A stretch of DNA of 64,000 nt from Telmatactis stephensoni. Its lineage: Eukaryota; Cnidaria; Anthozoa; Actiniaria; Isophelliidae. Each line of letters begins with the position of its first letter. Position 1 is the first letter of the stretch. The stretch spans positions 434,001 through 498,000 of the forward strand of contig JALIZF010001644.1 of assembly GCA_029948255.1 (NCBI GenBank), written 5' to 3'. A program made the position numbers and the translations under genes. Shown here one piece after another: positions 12,901-25,314 of the stretch. The notes beneath the pieces are model-generated. The model worked only from the letters and a program-made list of their open reading frames with translations. It was not told where the DNA came from and made no database searches.

Positions 12901-15900
12901 AAAATACTTCGATGCTACTTGTAAAATTAGCTTTGTGCTTCAAGTTCGACCTGACAGTCTAGTTTTAAAATTGCGTTGTCCTCTGATCCTCTGATATACG
13001 GCTATTTCAAAAAACGTTGTCGCGAAAGGTCTAAAGCCTACACGACTCGCCCGAAAGGGAGCATGGGTAGAAATCACTAAACATAGAAAAGGCACATGAA
13101 TATCAACACGACTATCCACGACTATTCAGCTTCTACGTACCTTATACAACAAAGAACTTGAATTGTTGATCTTAAAAGTCAAGTCCAAATCCGAAAATCG
13201 AGTGAGATTTTGAAACTACCCATACTCCTTTTCGGTCTAGTCGCGTGGGCTTTAGGCCTCTCGTACGACAACCTTTTTTGAAATAGGTGTATATGCCTAC
13301 TCGAGCAGCATGCCGATAAGCGATATGGATCATCACGCTAAGGCCCGATCTACAATAACTTAGACAAACATACAGCCGCGTTTCCTTCCAAATTTTTCAT
13401 ACCTTAATTGCCAAATTGTTCATCTTATTCTGTAGTCTATTCTCTGTCAAGTCAAGATCTTTCCTCATGTTTGCTAATTTTTGTTGAAGTGTATCCATGA
13501 CAACACCCGATGAATTCAAGTACCCTAATTTCGTCTCAAAGCTGTCTATTACCCGCCAGGCAGACTTGAGCTGTGTTTGTAGCGTATCTGTGGTCAGCTG
13601 TTCTTGCGTCTAAGAACGGTAAAACGAGTGGCAAACTTATGGGAATACACTACGGGTATCTAATTATACCTTTACGTTGTACCATATATAGTCAATTGAA
13701 TAAACGTCGTCGGGTCTAAACACATAAAAGCTGAGACCGAATTGGTGCATGGGATGTCAATAATGATATTCCGATTTAATTATTCATTTAAGGAACACGC
13801 TTTTGGCATTTTGCATCGAAGGCAAAGCGTAGGAATAAATCAGAATATTATTAACATCCCAAGCACCATTTCGGTCTCAGCTTCTATGTTTTATGTTTTA
13901 GACCCAACAACGTTTCTTCAATTGACTATATACCTATTTACAAAAACATTGACCCTTCAAAACATAGAAGCTGAGAACGAATTGAACATCGGGAAATCTG
14001 TTGATTAGATGATTTTAACGAAGCGCGTACGTGGTCGTTTCAAACAGCGACTGAGACATATTTTTGGTATTCCAAACATGATTATATAGCGAATTCATAG
14101 ATAAAACATATGGCGGAAAATCCATATATTACTAGTTTACCCAGGGGCCATTTCGGTCTCAGCTTCTAGGTACGACGATTTTAAAAGGGTCAATGTTTGT
14201 GCGAATATCATACGGAGAATAAAAGGCAAACGGTTCGCGACTATCTCGGACACTCCCATCACTATTACTTTTTAAGGTAATTATTCATTAGGTTACAAAT
14301 CGTCTCGAAGAATCGTTGGCCTTCTTCTAATGTTTGAGATACCAGGGTTCCACTATGCAACATAAAACTATGATAGCATACCAGCATTGCATGCAAGGTA
14401 GACACATTTCTTTGCAACTGTTTTATTGCATCAACTAGTGGTTCCATTGACATAATAGAGTTCGATGATGTCTGTCGTTGAGCTTCTGTTGAAATACAAA
14501 AATCTTTCAATGAATGTAATAGCTGATATTGATATTACGCTTGGCTTGAACGAAGGTTTTGAGTCGAGGCTATCTGACAATGCGCGTAAAAACGGAGAGT
14601 TTTGCGGCAATTTGAACTTCGCCACATAGAAATGTATTGGTTTTCAGACTGATAATATATCAACCTATGAATGACACATCAGAAAATAAAATGTTCAAAA
14701 ACCCTATTTTAAGACAAAGTTACTTTTTTACTACAACATTTCATCCAGTCATAGACGCTCAAAACAATAGCCAAGAGACGCTTTCAATTTGCCATGTTCC
14801 CTACATAGAAATTTTGCTATTTTGAAACTTAGGAATTTAAAGCTTTCATGAAAATTGAATCAGATATTGAATAAAATACCATGATATGAGCTAACTTTTG
14901 AAGTTAGATTTTCATGTTTTAACCAATGAGGTGGTCGGTTTAAACAATAGACAACACATTTCTGCACTCCAATGCGACGCGTCTGGTTCAGCAGACCGGA
15001 AGTAATATCTATGATGTAGTAATGACGTCACATACACAGTGATATCCGCATCTTTTAATATTGGTCCTACGCGGTTTAACCAACCGAGTGGTCGTTTTAA
15101 CGGGGTGGTTGTTATAACGGGGGTCGTTAGATCAATGACCGCTCTTATAATTAATTACGTGATTAAATACATGCTCAGGAATAAAGACTCGATCAATAAT
15201 TCGATCCCAATTAGAAACATTTGAATGATCAATCGTTTTTCTCTTCAAGAGATTCCACCTCGTCATTTATACTTTAATCCTTTAACTTAGTGCAATATAG
15301 TTCCATGATAGTCGTGTTTACTTTGTGAGAGTTCTATTAAACTAAAGCTTAACCAGTTAAGAGCGGTGTAATCCGTTATGTAGTACATGGTAAACAAATG
15401 TTGGCAGTTAAATCCTTTAATAAGTTTTGATCCTTTAAGACTAGCGATTTCATTCTGACCCGACATTCGCTCTTAATTACCGGCAGATACTCGTTGCTTT
15501 GCGTCAGACACCGTGTAATTGCGGTCACCATTTTATGTCTCATTAATTAAAAAAAGATTATAAGGCATGCTGAAATTTTCTGTGACGAATTAGTGACTTT
15601 ACTTGTATCAAAAAAATTCGTCCAACGAACTGCGACAATCATTTGCTAGGTTTTTGGTACTCATATGATGATGTTCTCAGTTTTTAAGAGTTACAAATCA
15701 GTTTTGTAGAAGAGGCAAGTTTCTAAGCAATTTCATCTTGCCATACGTCCAGTGCCAGTCCAGTTCTTTGTATCATGCACGTAATACATAGATGCCCTTA
15801 CACCGTGTAAGGTTGTACTTTTTTTAGTCCCAGACACCGTATCAAGGCTGGTCAGCCACACCCCTTCGCTGCACCCCTACATTTATAACAAGCTTCAGGG

Positions 15901-17932
15901 CGTTTTGAATTATATATAGATCAACGTGATTGTTGCCTTACAGTCTAGCATCGTGTTCTATAATGTGAAATTTGTGTTTGAGTTATGTAGACTAGCGTGT
16001 TTTTATTTCATAACATGAAGAAACGAGAGATTAAAGGCTCTAACTTATAATCCTCGTCAAACACTAATACTTTCTGAAACTTATTCTGTAGCAACCTGTT
16101 TAAACGTCACTTTATGCCTTTTAAGGTATAAATGGTATTTCTTGATGATAAATTACCGAGAAGTAAATGAGATATCGTAAAAAAGGAGTCGATGCCAAAT
16201 GAAAAAATGTGAATCTATGATAAATGAAAAGTGTGAATCGTAATTAATTGGATGTACGTTTTGGTCAGCGATAATTTGTCGCGACAACTTAAGCCTCAAT
16301 TTAGAGAAGGTTTTGTATCATCTTTATCCTGTATCTGGTTCTAGACTTGTTAGCAATGAAATAAGTGAGCAGTCCTGTACCGTTGTAACAGCATTACGTT
16401 CGTGGCACGCCTTCAGCAACGGCACTTTGGCTAAAATACTTGCTTCCTTTAATTGCTTATTCTAAATAAATTTAGTCCTTAGATTATTGTAATGAAACCA
16501 TTACTTAGCAGCATATTCTTAAAAACATTCATTGAGAACCAATCTTGGGAAAGTGACATGATCGCACTGCCTTTTGATTGATCAAACCCTGGGCAACACT
16601 ACAAATGAAGCTAAGTTTGACAAACCATTTTTCATGTAGTGGTTGAATATTTCGGCAACAGTTGATCAACTTAATTACCATTACGGGATGCACTCTACAT
16701 TCTTTGCGCAACTATAATCTGTAAAACAAAATGTTTATGTGCTATGACTACAACCTTACGGAAATGATTCTAAATGAAAGAACCTTTGAAAAAGAATACA
16801 AGGATCATAAATTTCACATGGCGAACATCAGTCTGTACATTGTGTACTCACGCCTAGTGATTCTATCACGCAAAATTTATCAAAAGATGAGCAGAACTAC
16901 TGAGAAGAACACTGCAGTTCTCTAGTGAAATGACACGACGTGGGTGGAAATCTGTAGCTTCAATTGACAGCACAGGAACGGATCTAAACTGAGCGTTTTT
17001 CTGAACAGTGAACCAGGAGTAAATGATTTAGAGATCTAATAATAAGGCATCTTCTTGAGGCATTTCTATCACAAAATTACTGTTTAACTGGCCGGTCTGA
17101 ATCTACCTAAATGACGCACTAACTTTTTGGATGAAGAGCCAAATCTGCTCTTTTTAATAGTGTCACTTCATTCCCATAATTTATTATTTTCTTTTAATTT
17201 ACTTAATTACGTGTAAAACATCAACACCACATATATTTTGGCTTTGCGCAAGTCTCCACCCAGATTTCTGAAATTGATAGCGATCAAGAAGGATTTCTTT
17301 GTACATGGGTCCGCTAAAAAATGGTTTTAACTTTCCTCAGCAGTGCGTATTTTGACATCGGCAGGCATAGTAAATCGTCCATCTCATTTACACTGTAGGT
17401 TCATCAATGTCTTGTTCCCGCCGTGAAGGGATAAGACTGGATATAAAACCTATATTTATACTATATACTTACCTGGCTTGGAACACAAACATGACGGACC
17501 TATGTATCCAACTATCATCAAAACCACAAGAACAAGTGCTGTGACAGACACTGTTAGAATCAAAGTCAATATCAATCGACTTAAGCACGAATCTTTAGAA
17601 CTATCCTTCTCATCTTGTGAAGACTTCTCTGTTGAGTTTATGAAGACTTTCCTGGCTTGTAACCGTCCCGTCGGTTCGTAAAGCTCGTTAGCTTTATGTC
17701 GGCTACCACGACTGAGGCTACTGTAGCAAGAAAGTAGTGGATGGGGACTAAGTTTTGTTGGATCTTCATAATGATGATCATGCCCCGAGGTTTCTAAAGT
17801 GTTCTCGTACGCATGATTGATGTGACCGCTGCCTGGTGCTTGATTCATGTCGATGTATTCGTGTTTAGTAATGACATCGTGTGTGTTCAACGGTGCAGCC
17901 ATGTTTTGGACGAGGGTCCGTGCGCGGGACAT
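9946..17932 (-). CDS. Unit 2: type II membrane coiled-coil and collagen protein, seven exons
   Basis: Predicted exons: 17473-17932, 14382-14485, 13403-13609, 12711-12794, 10620-10706, 10293-10550, 9946-10128, giving 460 residues. The tail (residues 1-118) has Tyr at 26 (YIDM), 42 (HAYEN), 55 (HHYEDP), 70 (SCYSSL, an ITIM-like S-x-Y-x-x-L) and 85. The transmembrane helix is about 119-143, followed by C-L-C. Four small exons encode a stalk of about 160 residues without the 36-residue repeat. Exon 2 ends at a GTATGC donor, placed by alignment to exon 2 of units 4 and 5. The collagen exon has about 15 triplets, including three N-G-T/S sequons, then NLTLC. The last exon carries five Cys. The collagen frame runs on for 45 codons past its donor (to 10158). 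I treat that as intron read-through. Intron 1 is about 3 kb and shows no exon that I can see. Confidence 0.78.
10770..11160. repeat. 49-bp tandem repeat in intron 5 of unit 2
   Basis: Five nearly identical 49-bp copies, with starts at 10897, 10946, 10995 and so on, contain GCGACTGATTTCTCGC and ATAACGAAATTTAA. Diverged copies extend on both sides. A small ORF through it is incidental. Confidence 0.88.
11364..11530. mobile_element. Non-autonomous Mutator-like element with 9-bp target duplication
   Basis: Termini are TAGCCTCCTCCGCAGG and its complement (CCTGCGGAGGAGGCTA). The flanks 11355-11363 and 11531-11539 are both GGTGCGCAT. The element is 167 bp without coding. The 9-bp duplication fits the Mutator superfamily. 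Related copies are at 27.28-27.45 kb and 51514-51765. Confidence 0.85.
12990..13300. mobile_element. Foldback element in intron 3 of unit 2
   Basis: The left arm has TATTTCAAAAAACGTTGTC and GCCCGAAAGGGAGCATGGGT. The right arm has the complements, including ACCCATACTCCTTTTCGG and CAACCTTTTTTGAAATAG. A second copy lies at 50110-50395, with single arms near 9.55 kb and 22.34 kb. Confidence 0.7.
13677..13935. mobile_element. Foldback element with GGTCTCAGCTT arms
   Basis: The inverted arms contain ATATAGTCAATTGAA, CGGGTCTAAA and AGCTGAGACCGAA, and their complements recur at 13870-13935. A second, shorter arm pair of the same kind follows at about 13950-14200. It lies in intron 2 of unit 2. Confidence 0.65.
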
Positions 17933-20817
17933 GATTTTAGTTTGGTTTCACGAAAGTGTTCTGACTCTGCATCTTTAGACGTCATACTTTGCCGTTTGTT
18001 TACAGTGAAAACAAATTACACAACGTGATAATATGACACGTAAACATGTAGATGATTTTTATGCAGAATTATGTGAAAGTCTCAATCACTGATATGATTA
18101 TTTCTTACGCACTAAGCCCAAAGAAACCAAGAAGTGAAAGGGTGAAATCCACAGCGGATCCTGCGGCTCATAATGCTATCTGATGTCAGACAGGCCAAAC
18201 AATTCGAGGTTGCGCTAAGAAATAAACGATGACTCAGAATAATCTCCCAATTGTAGGCCGCCTAAACGGGGTTTAGCAAGAGTTTTATGTATCCTGGAAA
18301 TGTTGAAAAAAATGTAAGTAAATGTTTAAAATCTCTCTAGCATCGAGAGATTTGTAGACCACGCACTAGGCCAGCAAAGATGCAGCTGGTGTAAAGTTGC
18401 CCCCTTTCCTGCTCACTTGCTTGCCCTTCGCGTTTGCATTTCTCGTTTCGCCCAAGAAAGTCTCATGGGTTTTTATCACATTTTCTAGACATTTCCCTAA
18501 GTTCTTTCTCTGTAAACGTTTTGCTATAACTATGGGCTTGATTTATGATTTTGTTCGTACAACCCTCCATATTCCTTTGGGAGGAAAGTTACGTCAAAAC
18601 TGGAAATGCTGCTGTACTTAGGGCCCGTTCACATGAGAGAGGGTGCCCCTATGTAAACAAAAGAGTTATCCCTACTACATAGGGGCACCCTCTCTCATGT
18701 GAACGGGCCCTTAGAGCCTTGTTACATGGGGAAACGTTGACTCGGGTGGAAGGGCACGTTACCCTACAAGGTGGGACAAATTTGCTGTACGTTTATTGTG
18801 GAAAGTTGTCATAAACGACTGAACACTGAAGAAGTGAAAAAAAAAATAGCTTTACGGTATTATTACGCATGCTTACAAGAGAAACTGGTAACATCTTTCT
18901 TCGAAGTGCTCAATAATCAGTTACGTATTGCATAAAATAAATGACAAAGTACAGTACTGCTTGTAATATATTATAAAATAACCATCATGTAACGCGCTGT
19001 CTCATCAGATTGGCCGTATGACGCGTATCCAGGTGAACGGTGAGCGCGGCGCGCAAAGCAGGATTGGACAAAATGACCGGCCCTGGTTCCCAGGTCCTTT
19101 TTTCCCTTGATGAACAAGCAAAATTTCAGAAAAATTATTTCTGAAAGCTTTTAATCACATAATTTAGCAAAAGAGTTTGAAAGAAGTCTCCCTTGAATTT
19201 TTGACTGCTCCTGTCCCTTTGCCATCGTTTTATCAGCGATCAAAACTGTGTCACGCAATACCGTCACGATATTTTGAAGGAGCTAAGAACTTATCATTCT
19301 GCGAAAATATTCCACTCCTAAAGCGAGTATGTAAGCACATTTCATCGCTATTATCTTTGTTACGAAACTTATTTTGACTCGAAATCTTGCCTTTTTTTAT
19401 TTGGTGACAATACTTGAATTCTATTTTAGGCTAAAATGCAATAAAAACATACGTGATTTTGAGAGTTGACCGAGGCGAGCGTGTTGATAGTGCGAGCCTC
19501 CCCCAAAAAATCAGTTTACAAACAGAATATCGTGCTTTACAGCAGTATAAATAAGGGCTATGATTTTAAAAATGTGGGTTTTTTTTCAACATGGAAGTAT
19601 ACTTGAGGGTTTTGGCGAGTCTACACCTGCATGAATTCGCTAATAACTTTTAGATTTGTCAACTGAACGGAATACGAATTAAGTACAGTACACATTGCCA
19701 AATCAAAAGTTTATTATAAAAACTTACAAACATTTGTACAACAATTACTTACACGTTAGACGCAGGAAGAAGACTAAATTTACAGTTGTTTACCACATAT
19801 CTTGATGAAAAACAATTTAACTATATACTCCAGTTGCCAAATGGCGGATTCACATACTCGCCGACCGTGAAGTAAGTAGCCTGGGGATGAGGGCCGGTCG
19901 CAAAAATGCTGAACGCGCTCTGATTGGTTGAAATTAAAATCTCCGTTCACCTGGATACTGTTAACTCTAAATATACAGCAGCACACAGCACACGTTGCGT
20001 ACTTTTCACATTTTTGGTTAGTGTAAATGAATACTAAATATGCTCAAAACGAATTTATTTTATAATCTCTTAACACTTCTCTTGTGTTCTGATCAATCCC
20101 TGCGTGCTCTAAATCTGCACACAGCACGCGCGCGCGTTTTCTATTTCTTCATGAAAAAATCTGTTTTTACTTTTGTAAATCGAAGTGCAACGTAACGACA
20201 TGGCAAAATATTTGTTAACAAATACTCTTATAGCTCGGATGTGCAGTCATGCGTAGGGCTCGCCAAACTGCAAAGAAATGACCGTAAAAGTTTTAGAATC
20301 GTCGATATCTCGAGAAAAAATGTTAAAATGTTCAAAGCCCCACCCGAATCATGTATCTTATGTATCAAGTTGTCTGTGACCAAGGAAATCTTTATATTAT
20401 GACACTTAACGGTCATTAATTATTCACTCTGAAAAAACAATCTTTACATGGCTTTACTATTTTCATGCTATGGCTATGCTACGGGTTCTTTGATTTATTT
20501 AAACATATTTCTTGTTGTTATATATTGTATAAATATCGGCAAATCTACTGTTGGCGTAAAATATATCAAATCTTCGTTTTGCAAAGCAATATATATATTT
20601 TGGCATGTTATACAAGTCTGAAATTAAACAAACTAAGACTAGTTACTGTCCTTTTTACAACTTTCTCTTTGTGCATTTTTACCCGCTTCGATTCGATTAA
20701 TGTTTACTATTTTCGGGTTAATTGTTCTATGTTATGCAGTTGCATGCCTATAACTGCGGGTTGTTGCTCGTGTTGTTCTATAGTCGATTGTCACTGACGT
20801 AATTGAAGAAGTTTCCA
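17933..20817. other. Intergenic region between units 2 and 3
   Basis: It contains the palindromic element at 18.6 kb and AT-rich DNA. Minor ORFs such as 20465-20797 (plus) have low-complexity, Cys/Tyr-rich composition and sit in the 3' flank of unit 3. I do not call them genes. Confidence 0.5.
18617..18714. mobile_element. Near-perfect palindromic element (98 bp)
   Basis: It starts CTTAGGGCCCGTTCACATG and ends with the complement, CATGTGAACGGGCCCTTAG. The arms are about 37 bp and nearly identical, and the loop contains AAAGAGTTATCCC. The same AAAGAGTTATC core occurs in the imperfect foldback at about 22602-22732. Confidence 0.8.
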
Positions 20818-23613
20818 TCACAACATCAAAGGACATTCTGTATACCACATATAGCAATACATAATATTAAAAGAGCCAGCACCATTGTAGTTTGCCTTCC
20901 CTTTGCAATAACAGAAATACTGCTTGTTTCCGTTAGCTAAGACTCTTTGATCCTGTTGAACTGTGTCGGCTATGTTTGAAGAACATGAAAAGTGTAAAAT
21001 CTTTTTTCCCTGAAAGCAATTAGAAAAACAAAAACTGAACTAAGAGTAAAAAGCAGCTAGATAGATTTAATTTAGCCTTGGCTATTTTCTTTCAATTGTC
21101 TGACTATGACGTCACAAAAAACAATCTATTGTTTAAACGCAAAGGATCATGGTCGCGGGAGGGGGACAAAACATCAACAACATAAAGAAAACTGATATAA
21201 AATGTATTATGTGGTCCATAGAAAAGCAGTTACAGCCACCAAATACAGTAAATATTGTGTATTACACATCAGTATATCTTATATTTGGAAACCAGACAAT
21301 TTGAGAGTAAACTTTTCTTAGCAGAGCGATTTTATTTAAATTTCTAAAGTTCTAGACGATTCTGTCCCCCTCACAAACAAGCCGTGACGTCATAATGAAA
21401 TAGGCCAGTTGTATATGTTGCACCCTTAACAACCAACAGCATCATTTCAAAGCTATTGTATCTATCATAGACTATTGTAAATCTACTGAATGCAAGATAG
21501 AGAGAGAGAAAATGTCGATTAGCGTTATGTAACAAATATTCAAGGCTTCTTGTGTAATATACTAATTCTTGGATTGCATGTGACGTCACGGCAGCCCTCT
21601 TGGATGAACTTCAACAAAAGATTTCTCATAAGTGTCACTTGTTTGTTCATCCAACATGTCCACCACTCTATTGTCTTCTAAATTCCCAAAAGAATGGATG
21701 AAACCCAGCAATTGGCTTAACTCACTAATCTATATACTTACAGACAGTTCTTCGACTACTACAACAACTTTTGCCGATGTACTCGCTGAAGACGATAACT
21801 GTTTTAGACTAACAGTACACTGTGTAAGATTTCCACCACCTTGTATCCCTTGGGGTCCCTGTGCCCCTTGCGCTCCTCGAGACCCTTGTATTCCTTGGGG
21901 TCCCTGTGGTCCTTGGCTTCCGTTGAATCCACGTGGTCCCTCCATATTAGAAACTGCATCGATCTAATGTACATTGAGTGAACAAGAAAACTCCCTTAGA
22001 AAAAATAACAGCTTGACCGTCATAACAAAAATGCCGTTAACATCAGGGGCGGATCTAGGATTATCTTCAGGAGGGGACGCACCATCATATAAACTGGAAA
22101 TAGCCTAGAGGATATTTTGGAAAAATATTGAGAAAAATGGACTCTCAGTCGTCTCAGGAGGGGGATGCGCACCCCCTGCAGCCCTCCCCTAAATCCGTCC
22201 CAGGACTACACACTTCAACCAGAACGGCACATTTTCGTCTGCCAGTCGATCTGTTTGCTAATAACGACGAAACAAGCGAGATGTGAGTGTATTGTCGTGT
22301 TGATCTGTGTGGTTAATTTATAGTTTTAATATTGATACCCATACTCCCTTTCGGCTTGGTTGCTTAGGCTTGAAATATTTTCTCTTTTGAGATTATCGAG
22401 ATTAATATGAACATTCTTACCTTAGCCATCACAGTGTTGTTCACATACGTCTCAATGGCATCATTGATTGCTTTCTTTAACGCTTTTTCTGAAATTATAA
22501 TAGTTATGAAGTAAGATACAATTGAGGACAAGAACAAGCATTTGCATGCATCGTAATCAACGCCGTTGTACGGAATTGAATCAAGAGACCATGTTACTAA
22601 GGGGTTGTTCACATGAAGGCCAGTTGTCCCTGCTAGCCGGGATAACTCTTTTGTTTTGTGTCCCCCAGGGAAAAGAAAAAAAAAGAGTTATCTCTGCTAC
22701 CAGGGACAACTCGTCTTCATATAAACCGAAAGCAAACGGTCCCGTCCGTGCGCACGTCAAAACCCAAATTCTGTGATTGCTTGAGAGCCTTGCGCGCGCG
22801 ATGGCGAAGTTACTAAAAATAGCCTTAATTGCGCCACGAACATCGCACAGACATCAATACTGAGTTTTTGCTCTCTTAGTATTATGGTCTCTTGGCCGAA
22901 TGTATTTGCATATTTTAGATCAGACTTTTAAATTAGTCTATATTGCCAGAGCCGGTCATGTTCAAGCACTTGTTTAACTATAGGTATATAAAGTTAGAAA
23001 AAAGCGTAAAGAAAAGAGAGAAAAAAGTAAGAGCACAGGTTTTGTAAAAATGATGTGTGTATGTGATAAGACCGTAGTGGTCAATATCGCAAATTTTCTG
23101 ATCAGTCGAGCTGACCACTTGACTTTGATAAGTATGTCTTTCAAACGTTCTTAAGCAAATATCTGAAAGTATTATTCAGTTAGAAATTTTACCTGAATTA
23201 GCGCAACTGCAGCCAGGACTAACACTGATGACTACGACTACAAGAAGCAGTGACACTATGGCTATCACAAATGTCACCGACAAAACGACAACGATGAGCC
23301 TCGATCCTTTGCAGGTTTGCATAGCTTTCTCTTGAGGTTTAGTGGAACTAATCCGAGGACCAGATAAGGATTGATAAACAGAATTTTCTGTCTGTGCTTG
23401 TTGTGGTGGATCCGGAAGGACTGTCAAATAAGGGGGGTCATATTTGTGGTTTGAGGAGTCTTGCTCTTCGGGACAAATCTCGTATTCTGGTTCTGGGTTG
23501 TCTTGATGAACGTCCGCTGCTGTGTTTATGCGTGCTGTACTTGCTGAATGTGGCAGATCTTTTGAGGTACTACGATTTCCTTGTTTCATGTCGTTGAGTT
23601 GGACCGCACTCAT
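20818..23613 (-). CDS. Unit 3: compact type II membrane collagen-like protein
   Basis: Predicted exons: 23193-23613, 22421-22488, 21742-21963, 20818-21009, giving 300 residues with all phases consistent. The tail (1-105) has Tyr at 44 (PEYEIC), 58 and 62 (KYDPPYLTVL) and 80 (SVYQSL, matching the ITIM pattern S-x-Y-x-x-L). The transmembrane helix is about 106-131, then C-S-C. The stalk is only about 22 residues (KALKKAINDAIETY and onward), related in sequence to the start of the large stalk repeats. The collagen exon has about 11 triplets starting [10 protein letters not shown], then NLTQC. The last exon begins GKKILHFSCSS and has five Cys, ending in TECPLML. This is the smallest intact unit and probably the clearest view of the minimal architecture. 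Its exon 1 is very different from those of the neighbours, while the 3' exons are close to them. Confidence 0.8.
22044..22206. mobile_element. Possible MITE with GGGGCGGATCTAGG ends
   Basis: The left end AGGGGCGGATCTAGGATTA faces a right end CCTAAATCCGTCCC. The termini are imperfect inverted repeats and the interior is non-coding. I could not fix a target duplication. It lies in intron 2 of unit 3. Confidence 0.45.
22602..22732. mobile_element. Imperfect foldback element
   Basis: GTTCACATGAAGGCCAGTTG and GGATAACTCTTTT face AAAAGAGTTATCTCTGCTAC and the remaining complement near 22720. It lies in intron 1 of unit 3, upstream of the small stalk exon. Confidence 0.6.
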
Positions 23614-24989
23614 TTTCTATAAACCTTAAATCTAACAACGGTTAGACTCCAACACTTTGTCTTGAGGTTGCTTCAGTCCGCTCAGACTAGATGCGTCTTT
23701 AATATATTACTAATGGTGATTATTTAATGTCACATCTGCATGAATGAACAGCACTGATCCATTGAATTATAACAAATTAAGCACAGAGTGTAAATTGAAT
23801 TCAATGATAGTTCTTAGGGACCGGTCATTATTTATCGCCTGGGGGGTTGGGGGTGGGGAGTGGTGTCGGAGGATTTTTGGGGGATTACATGATTTTAGCT
23901 CAAAGGGGGCGATCATTTGGTTTTTATCATATTGAAGGGGAGGGGGATCACAAGAAACGAACCACAACTCTTGTATCGACCAAGCCGTCAATTCTTATCT
24001 TTGAAATAACTAAAACATACACATTTTCAGTTTCCAAATTAAGTTACATCCTAAATTACTGTCTCAACAAAAATCCTTCGACCACGAATTTGCACATAAC
24101 AGAGCTGAAAGACTCATAAAAGCACAATGTCTTCCTCTAGAATTATCGCTAAAACGACTATCACCTTGATTAATACTTCCACGAACAAATAAGGTCGCAT
24201 TTGACATGATATCACACGGTTTAATTTGACGCTTCAACTTACCTCTTGTCACCAAAACGATGCCGAAAGCGATGTCGAAACGAAAACGAAGTCCACGTGC
24301 TCGATGGCAGCTCTTTAGTCTCAAGCGCGTGTATGATTTGCTGATAACTCCTGATCATGATCAAGTAGTATTGGAATGTGGCCCGTAGACTCTTAGCTTC
24401 CACAATCTCCTTTTGCTTTTAACTTCTACTGAATGCATGGAGTTATCTCCGTTAAAGGGGCACTTTCCATGATCCCGAGTGTGTTTCCTTAATCGACCTG
24501 GAGGTTCCACTGTTTGCCGTTCTTCCCTATAGAATTACTTGTCAGAAATTTTGAAGCTGGTATTAAAAAAGAGGGGTAATAACGCCATCAGGAATGGGGT
24601 TTGTCTTTCCAGCTCAGCTTCACGTACCAGTTGATTGGAATGACTTAGTGGCTCGTTATTCCGGCCAGTAGAAAGCAGTCCTTTTGATAAGAAATGGAGC
24701 CAACAAAAAACTGCAGAGTGCAGTCAAATCCGTTTCATAAACAGTTGCAAGTGATTTGGTCCGTGCTTTGCAAAAGTCTAAGTTTTTAGCGCACTGATAT
24801 GAATTCATTTATTTCTAATTACATGAAATTATACAAGACAATAGTTTCGGTTAATTGTTTAATTTTTTTGAGTGCTAAATACTGTAAATGCAAGACTGAA
24901 AATATTCTCTGAACTATACAGAATCAGTAGTTCTCGCTTCTGGAAAGAAATGAATTACAAAATAGTTCTTATTTTTTTTAATTCAAAGT

Positions 24990-25314
24990 CGTTCGATTTA
25001 TCTGACTTATCTGCTGAGTATTCATTCATGGTACTATCCTCTCTTTGTGTAGATGGAGTAAGACCAAGGACTTTTATTTTAGACAATAAAGTATCGTCAA
25101 AAAAGGGCTTTACTGTTCTTTATGTCTCGACAGCCATCAAATCTAGTGTTCTCAAATGTTGTCAAGATTTACTTTCGACTTTTAATATTTATGCGCATAT
25201 CAGTAACTTTGAATGGATAAAGCGAGAATAGCCTCGTTCTTATGTCGCATAACAACGAGGCTAATCTTGCTTCATGTGCATAAATATCACTGTCATCAGT
25301 AGACTGAGTTTTTA
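24990..25314 (-). promoter_or_regulatory. Conserved 3' UTR block of unit 4
   Basis: This sequence directly follows the stop of unit 4 on the minus strand and is shared with the corresponding flanks of units 5 (about 32750-33017) and 6 (about 43397-43696). It contains an inverted repeat TAGCCTCGTT...AACGAGGCTA at about 25229-25263. A shared 3' UTR is the natural reading. Confidence 0.55.

Noticed and set aside
20465..20797. 110-codon plus-strand ORF rich in Cys, Tyr, Ile and Phe
   Set aside because: AT-rich low-complexity composition, no homologous copy near sister genes, and it overlaps the 3' flank of unit 3.
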